A stretch of 9,876 bases of DNA from Actinomycetes bacterium (GTDB taxonomy: Bacteria; Actinomycetota; Coriobacteriia; Anaerosomatales; JAJZPX01), in NCBI GenBank assembly GCA_021811025.1, contig JAJZPX010000058.1, forward strand, positions 1 through 9,876, written 5' to 3'. Under the pieces are notes generated by a model that was given only the letters and a program-made list of their open reading frames with translations, was not told where the DNA came from and ran no database searches. The stretch's first letter is position 1. Every line of letters begins with the position of its first letter. The translations under genes were made by a program, and so were the position numbers. Shown here piece after piece: positions 6,454-9,876 of the stretch.

Positions 6454-7337
6454 TCGCTCTCCTCCGGGCCGCCCGGCTCCAGCAGCTCGACTCCTCCATT
6501 GCGCGTCCGGGTCGCCTCCGCCCACCATCCGCGCCCGCGCGCGGCGAGCGCGGCGGCTTCGGCCGAAGCCGCGTCGCGGAACACGCCGAAGACGGTGGAG
6601 CCGCTGCCCGCCATGCAGGAACCGAGCACGCCGGGGCGCTCCGAGACCCATGCTAGCGCTTCGGCGATCGCGGGGGCCAGGGAGACGGCGGCTCCGGTCA
6701 TCCCATTATGGAGCGAGCCGGCCACGCGCCGCGGGTCCCCGCTCTCGATCGCGGCGAGGATCTCGGCCGAGCCCCCCGCGGGTGCCGCCGAGCCGCCGAG
6801 GGCGCCGTAGACTGCGGCGGTCGGCATCAGGACGCCGGGGTTCACGAGGGCCACGTGCAAGCGGGGCACGGGCAGCCTCCGGACGAGCTCGTCGCCTCGC
6901 CCGCGCAAGAGGGCGCAGCCGCCGCCGAGGAAGAAGGGGACGTCGGCGCCGAGCGAAGCGGCGCAAGACGCCACCGCGGGATCCTCGGCCGAGACGCCCC
7001 AGGCGTGGGCGAGGGCGACCAGCGCGGCCGCGGCGTCGGCGCTGCCGCCTCCGAGCCCGGCGCCCACGGGCACGGTCTTGCGCACGTCGATGGCGAAGCC
7101 GGGGGCGCGGCCGAGGGCGTCGCCGAGCGCGCGAGCGGCGCGAGCGGCGAGATTGTCCCCCGCGGGCACGCCGACGTCCGGCTCGCACGTCACCTGCAGC
7201 GACGACGCGCGTTCGACCCGCACCGTGTCGTGCAGCTCGAGCGCCTGCACGATCGTCTCGACGTCGTGGTATCCGTCGGGCCGCTGCCACCCCACGGACA
7301 GGTACAGGTTGATCTTCGCCGGCGCCGCGACGAGCAA
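6450..7337 (-). CDS. ispE: 4-diphosphocytidyl-2-C-methyl-D-erythritol kinase
   Basis: IspE phosphorylates CDP-ME in the MEP pathway, giving isoprenoid precursors for undecaprenyl carriers and quinones. The 295-residue GHMP kinase has APAKINLYL with catalytic K8, the ATP loop PVGAGLGGGSADAA at 90-103, catalytic D132 in LGADVPFF, and the third glycine-rich motif GSCMAGSGSTVF at 239-250. The start codon is TTG, supported by AAGGAG at 7343-7348 (5 bases before it) and by the start lying just before the conserved AKINLYL. Its stop overlaps the next gene's GTG start by 4 bases (GTGA), so the two are translationally coupled. A strong hairpin lies in the 77-base gap after veg, ending shortly before this ribosome site. 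The C-terminal tail is short and glutamate-rich. Confidence 0.96.
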   Translation of the reverse strand: MLVAAPAKINLYLSVGWQRPDGYHDVETIVQALELHDTVRVERASSLQVTCEPDVGVPAGDNLAARAARALGDALGRAPGFAIDVRKTVPVGAGLGGGSADAAAALVALAHAWGVSAEDPAVASCAASLGADVPFFLGGGCALLRGRGDELVRRLPVPRLHVALVNPGVLMPTAAVYGALGGSAAPAGGSAEILAAIESGDPRRVAGSLHNGMTGAAVSLAPAIAEALAWVSERPGVLGSCMAGSGSTVFGVFRDAASAEAAALAARGRGWWAEATRTRNGGVELLEPGGPEESE

Positions 7338-7342
7338 GCGCG

Positions 7343-7348
7343 CTCCTT
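7343..7348 (-). promoter_or_regulatory. Ribosome binding site deciding the ispE TTG start
   Basis: AAGGAG on the minus strand lies 5 bases before the TTG at 7337. No ATG or GTG lies nearby before the conserved N-terminal motif, so this site fixes the unusual start codon. Confidence 0.75.
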
Positions 7349-7356
7349 CCGACGCG

Positions 7357-7392
7357 ACGGGCGCGGAGCCTCCGAGAAGGCCCCGCGCCCGT
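7357..7392 (-). other. Strong intercistronic hairpin between veg and ispE
   Basis: ACGGGCGCGG (7357-7366) pairs perfectly with CCGCGCCCGT (7383-7392). After a single A/C mismatch, GCCT/AGGC (7368-7371, 7378-7381) extends the stem around a 6-base loop. No T-run follows on the minus strand, so a standard intrinsic terminator is not supported. Located 8 bases before the ispE ribosome site, it may limit read-through from the strong veg promoter or mark an RNA-processing or stability boundary. Confidence 0.6.
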
Positions 7393-7414
7393 AGTGGTCC
7401 GGTGTTCGCCCCCG

Positions 7415-7696
7415 TCAGTTCAGCCAGGGGAACAGGCTCTCCCCGCTCTCGCAGTGGGTGAGCTCGACGGTTCCCGTCAGCACGTCGACGTAGCTGTAGG
7501 AGACGCGGGCCGTGCGGTTGCGCTTCTCCTCCACCTTGACGACGAACAGGCTCGGATGGGTCTCTTCGAGAACACCCTCGCGCTCGACGATCTTGCTGCG
7601 GCCCATGTTCGCACGAAGACGCATCCGCTGGCCCATCAGGCCCTGCAGGTCGCTCCGGATGCGCCCGACGACCTCAGACTGGCGTACGACATCCAT
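7415..7696 (-). CDS. veg: Veg family protein
   Basis: The 93-residue product matches the Veg family of Gram-positive bacteria, a small, highly expressed protein linked in Bacillus to biofilm matrix gene expression; its biochemical role is unclear. Family features are GQRMRLRANMGRSK at 22-35, the EGVLEETHPSLFVV segment (40-53), and RVSYSYVDVLTGTVEL at 64-79. It looks like a small SH3-like beta barrel. The ATG at 7696 has AGGAG 12 bases upstream, a long spacing. A consensus-quality promoter lies directly upstream, in keeping with the strong veg promoter known in Bacillus. The gene is between rsmA and ispE, the same neighbours as in Bacillus apart from the spore genes yabG and sspF, which are missing here. 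Confidence 0.93.
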   Translation of the reverse strand: MDVVRQSEVVGRIRSDLQGLMGQRMRLRANMGRSKIVEREGVLEETHPSLFVVKVEEKRNRTARVSYSYVDVLTGTVELTHCESGESLFPWLN

Positions 7697-7737
7697 GGCT
7701 TCGTGTTGCTCCTGATCTTCCTGCCGACATTCGGGGC

Positions 7738-7766
7738 ATTATACGACGAGCGGCCGCAAAAGGCAA
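7738..7766 (-). promoter_or_regulatory. Strong sigma70/sigmaA-type promoter for veg
   Basis: On the minus strand, -35 TTGCCT (7766-7761) is followed by an exact 17-base spacer and a perfect -10 TATAAT (7743-7738). Predicted initiation is near 7731, about 35 bases before the veg ATG. The A+T-rich hexamers stand out in very G+C-rich DNA. It likely drives veg and, with read-through of the next hairpin, ispE and genes beyond. Confidence 0.8.
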
Positions 7767-7780
7767 GGTAAACGGTAGTA

Positions 7781-8629
7781 TCAACGCATCAGGCGAGCAA
7801 GCGACACGTACTCGTCGACGGACAGGGTCTCCGCTCGTCTCCGTCCTTCGATCCCCGCCGAGGCCAGCGCCTCGTCGACGTCCTCGCGGCTCCACCGCCC
7901 GGACGCGAGCAGGGCGTTCCGGAGCGTCTTGCGACGCTGGGCGAACGCGGCCGAAGCCACCTCGGCTGCCGTCTCGAGCAACGCCGGCGGCTCCGGCCGC
8001 TCGACGCGTTCGAGCCTCAAGACCGCGGAGTCGACGCGTGGCGGCGGGAGGAACACGGTACGAGGCACGGGGAAGCGGCCAGCCGGCCGGGTGAGGAGGC
8101 GCAGCTTCACGGTGTACGCGCCGTAGTCCTTGCCGCCCGGTTCCGCCGCCATCCTGTCCGCGACCTCGGCCTGCACCATCACGGTCGCAGACGCGAGAGA
8201 GGGCAGCTGCTCGAAGAAGCGCAGCACGACGGTCGCCGCCACCTGGTACGGCAGGTTGGCGACCAGCGCGGCGGGAGGCCCGAAGGGGGCCGAGAGCTCG
8301 CCGGGGGTCACGTCGAGGGCGTCCGAGCGGACGATCGCCAGGCGGGGGCAGGCCGTGGTGGTCTCGGCGAGAGCCGGCAGCAGGCCCGGGTCGCGCTCGA
8401 CCGCCACGACCGCTCCTGCGTACGCGCACAGCGCGACGGTGAGCGTGCCGATGCCGGGGCCGACCTCCACGACGACGTCGTCTCGCGCGACACGCGCGAG
8501 CGCGAGGATGCGGCCGATCACGTTGTCATCGACGAGGAAGTGCTGCCCGAGCGACTTCTTCGTGACGAGCCCGTGCCGCTCCAGCACGGCGATGGTCGCC
8601 GAGGGCGTCGCGAGCGGGGAATGAGGCAT
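7781..8629 (-). CDS. rsmA: 16S rRNA (adenine-1518/1519-N6) dimethyltransferase
   Basis: RsmA (KsgA) dimethylates two adjacent adenines in helix 45 of 16S rRNA late in 30S assembly; its loss gives kasugamycin resistance. The 282 residues are typical. Motifs: KKSLGQHFL (24-32), the SAM loop EVGPGIGTLT (55-64), acidic E78 for the ribose, the catalytic NLPYQV (125-130), and FLPPPRVDSAVLRL (193-206). A small C-terminal helical domain holds QRRKTLRNALL. The start ATG shares one base with the stop of the upstream gene (TGATG), with no Shine-Dalgarno, so translation probably depends on re-initiation after the G5/3D gene. The longer open frame upstream overlaps that gene and is rejected. rnmV, which often separates these two genes in Firmicutes, is absent. 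Confidence 0.96.
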   Translation of the reverse strand: MPHSPLATPSATIAVLERHGLVTKKSLGQHFLVDDNVIGRILALARVARDDVVVEVGPGIGTLTVALCAYAGAVVAVERDPGLLPALAETTTACPRLAIVRSDALDVTPGELSAPFGPPAALVANLPYQVAATVVLRFFEQLPSLASATVMVQAEVADRMAAEPGGKDYGAYTVKLRLLTRPAGRFPVPRTVFLPPPRVDSAVLRLERVERPEPPALLETAAEVASAAFAQRRKTLRNALLASGRWSREDVDEALASAGIEGRRRAETLSVDEYVSLARLMR

Positions 8630-9669
8630 CAGGGGAGCAGGACGACCTGCAGCGTCCGCGAGCCCCACGCGCTCATCTCGGCCGCGGTGTCGAAGCACAG
8701 ATCGATGTGATCTCCCTTGATGGCCCCGCCGGTGTCCGCGGCGATCCCGTAGCCGTAGCCGGGCACCCATATCCTGGTGCCGAGCGGGATCACGTCGGGA
8801 TCGACCGCGACGATGCCGTAGCCCAGCCGCGCGCCCGTCGCTGCATGGAAGCCGCCCTCGAGGGAGTTGTCGCGCGGGTGGTAGGCCGTCGCCAGCACGG
8901 TCATCCTGGTTCCCTCCGACGGCGGCGGCAGCTGGGAAGCGGTGCGCCGGCCGAGCCCCCCTCGCGCCGCGACGGTGAAGTCGCGAGCGGTGCCGACCGC
9001 GATCACCACGTCGACCGGCGCCTCGACGACCCGCTGCGCCTTGAGGACCTTGCCGCCTTCACAGCCACCGGTCACGACCGTCTCGAGGACCCGGAGCAGC
9101 TTGCCGGGCGCGCCGGGATTGACGACCCGGCGAGTGTTGATCGGCATGCTGGGGTCGCTCACGATCCGGCTCTTGGGCGGGATCGACACCTCCTCCTGCA
9201 CGACGCGGAGGAACACGTCGGTCACCTCGATCGTCATCCCTGGGGTGAGGTGCGCGCCGATGTCGGGAGTGACCTTCAGGCCGCTTGTGGGATCGAGCCC
9301 GCAGGCGACGAGCGCGTCCGAGACGCGCGCCCCGACCACCCTGAGCTGCATCGACTCGTTGCCGAGCACGACCGTCACGGGGATCGCGTGGCGAACGACA
9401 ACGGTGTCGCCGTCCGCTATCGCCTCATCGGGACCCGGACTGACGATGTCCCGGTCGGCGACGCGCACGCCCGCCTCTTCGAGGAGACCGGCAACGTCGG
9501 CGGCCTGGGTCCTGCACGAGCAGGCCCTGCCGTCGATGATGACCGTTATGCTCTTCCTTGCCCAGACGAACCCGCTGACGGCGGCGATGGTGAGTGCTGC
9601 GATGAGGAGGGCTGCGATGAGATACTGGGTCTTCAGGGATCGTGCCGAGCGATGCGGCACTGGTTCCAA
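8629..9669 (-). CDS. Membrane-anchored DUF348-G5-3D domain protein (YabE-like)
   Basis: This 346-residue protein is probably anchored in the membrane and acts at the cell wall. A basic N-terminus and one hydrophobic segment (about 16-37) are followed by two DUF348-type repeats (about 40-95 and 97-150), a G5 domain (about 153-227, DPSM and the VxxGT end visible), a linker, and a C-terminal 3D domain (256-346). The three 3D aspartates are D290 (VAVDPDVIPLGT), D312 (ADTGG) and D323 (HIDLCF). 3D domains have a double-psi beta-barrel fold related to lytic transglycosylases; YabE and resuscitation-promoting-factor-like proteins are relatives, so peptidoglycan cleavage is likely but not proven. The TTG start at 9669 has GGGGGA 4 bases upstream; a GTG three codons in (9660) is an alternative. 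It is the first gene of a unit with rsmA. Confidence 0.9.
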   Translation of the reverse strand: MEPVPHRSARSLKTQYLIAALLIAALTIAAVSGFVWARKSITVIIDGRACSCRTQAADVAGLLEEAGVRVADRDIVSPGPDEAIADGDTVVVRHAIPVTVVLGNESMQLRVVGARVSDALVACGLDPTSGLKVTPDIGAHLTPGMTIEVTDVFLRVVQEEVSIPPKSRIVSDPSMPINTRRVVNPGAPGKLLRVLETVVTGGCEGGKVLKAQRVVEAPVDVVIAVGTARDFTVAARGGLGRRTASQLPPPSEGTRMTVLATAYHPRDNSLEGGFHAATGARLGYGIVAVDPDVIPLGTRIWVPGYGYGIAADTGGAIKGDHIDLCFDTAAEMSAWGSRTLQVVLLP

Positions 9670-9698
9670 ACGGTCCCCCGAGACCTGGTCGGCGTTTA

Positions 9699-9712
9699 CG
9701 GTGCGGGCACCG
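9699..9712. promoter_or_regulatory. Dyad at the predicted YabE-like transcription start
   Basis: CGGTGC-GG-GCACCG is a perfect palindrome beside the -10 hexamer and over the expected start point (about 9706). It could be an operator or a small hairpin at the 5' end of the RNA. No regulator is identifiable here. Confidence 0.4.
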
Positions 9713-9742
9713 ATTATAGACGAGTCGGTAACGCCGGCACAA
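9713..9742 (-). promoter_or_regulatory. Promoter for the YabE-like gene and rsmA
   Basis: On the minus strand, TTGTGC (9742-9737), an 18-base spacer and a perfect TATAAT (9718-9713) form a good housekeeping-type promoter. The predicted leader is about 37 bases and contains the GGGGGA ribosome site of the TTG start. Confidence 0.68.
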
Positions 9743-9782
9743 ACTGCCAGGTCGGCGCGAATCGAGCCCTTGATTGCAGAAG

Positions 9783-9806
9783 TCAGTGCAAAGTCTCTTG
9801 CACTGA
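9783..9806. repeat. Perfect 9-bp inverted repeat upstream of the YabE-like promoter
   Basis: TCAGTGCAA (9783-9791) and TTGCACTGA (9798-9806) flank a 6-base centre. No T-run follows on either strand, so a terminator is unlikely. It lies about 40 bases beyond the -35 hexamer and could be a regulator-binding site or the end structure of an upstream transcript. The rest of 9743-9876 shows no gene I can support. Confidence 0.5.
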
Positions 9807-9876
9807 GTCTGGCGGGCTGCCCCTCTCATCCCGTTGACTTGCTCACTCTCCGGATGATCGCCCTATTCTCTTCCAG

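Noticed and set aside
6454..6651. 66-codon upstream extension of the NTP-transferase
   Set aside because: It overlaps the end of ispE and reads as arginine-rich noise; the GTG with GGAGGAG is far better.
5347..7312. Long plus-strand open frames opposite spoVG, the NTP-transferase and ispE (5347-6810, 6215-7312)
   Set aside because: Antisense shadows with extreme arginine content; the opposite strand carries conserved families.
8707..9837. 376-codon plus-strand open frame opposite the YabE-like gene
   Set aside because: It lies opposite a multi-domain protein with intact motifs and crosses that gene's promoter; no domain is recognisable.
9826..9876. Possible C-terminal end (16 codons, TGA stop) of another minus-strand gene at the right edge
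   Set aside because: Too short to support; third positions are less G/C-rich than in the real genes and no family is recognisable (it does not resemble the end of TatD, a common neighbour).

Overview
This is a compact, high-G+C chromosomal window carrying housekeeping genes. I see no phage, transposon, CRISPR or defence content. The strong G/C bias at third codon positions, the use of GTG and TTG starts, and the gene content (SpoVG, Veg, a two-domain L25/CTC, a G5-3D wall protein) suggest a high-G+C Gram-positive lineage. A Coriobacteriia/OPB41-type actinobacterium is my best guess. The taxonomic call is inference, not a database result.

Layout. On the plus strand at the left are two tandem M23 (LytM-type) peptidase genes: the end of one (to 409) and a complete, secreted second one (444-1481). 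Everything else is on the minus strand, read right to left: a membrane-anchored G5/3D-domain protein (YabE-like), rsmA, veg, ispE, a MobA-like nucleotidyltransferase, spoVG, a tRNA-Gln(TTG), glmU, prs, rplY (CTC/L25) and pth. pth and the second M23 gene converge with only 6 bases between their stop codons.

The order yabE-rsmA-veg-ispE-x-spoVG-glmU-prs-ctc-pth is essentially the classic Bacillus subtilis order. rnmV, yabG, sspF, purR and yabJ are absent, and an NTP-transferase-like gene lies between ispE and spoVG. Transcription probably starts from at least three minus-strand promoters: one upstream of the YabE-like gene (near-consensus, with a dyad at the predicted start), a strong one upstream of veg (consensus TATAAT, 17-base spacer), and a weaker candidate just upstream of the tRNA that could drive tRNA-glmU-prs-rplY-pth. 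A leaderless promoter is possible in front of the second M23 gene. Spacings inside the runs are short or overlapping (TGATG at YabE/rsmA, GTGA at ispE/NTP-transferase, 9 bases at rplY/pth).

Functionally the cluster joins cell-envelope supply and remodelling (glmU for UDP-GlcNAc, ispE for isoprenoid and undecaprenol precursors, the 3D protein, SpoVG, the M23 peptidases) with translation (RsmA, L25, Pth, tRNA-Gln) and PRPP synthesis. I found no convincing novel system. The items worth a second look are regulatory dyads, the unusual NTP-transferase active site, the atypical second M23 protein and the Firmicutes-like synteny.
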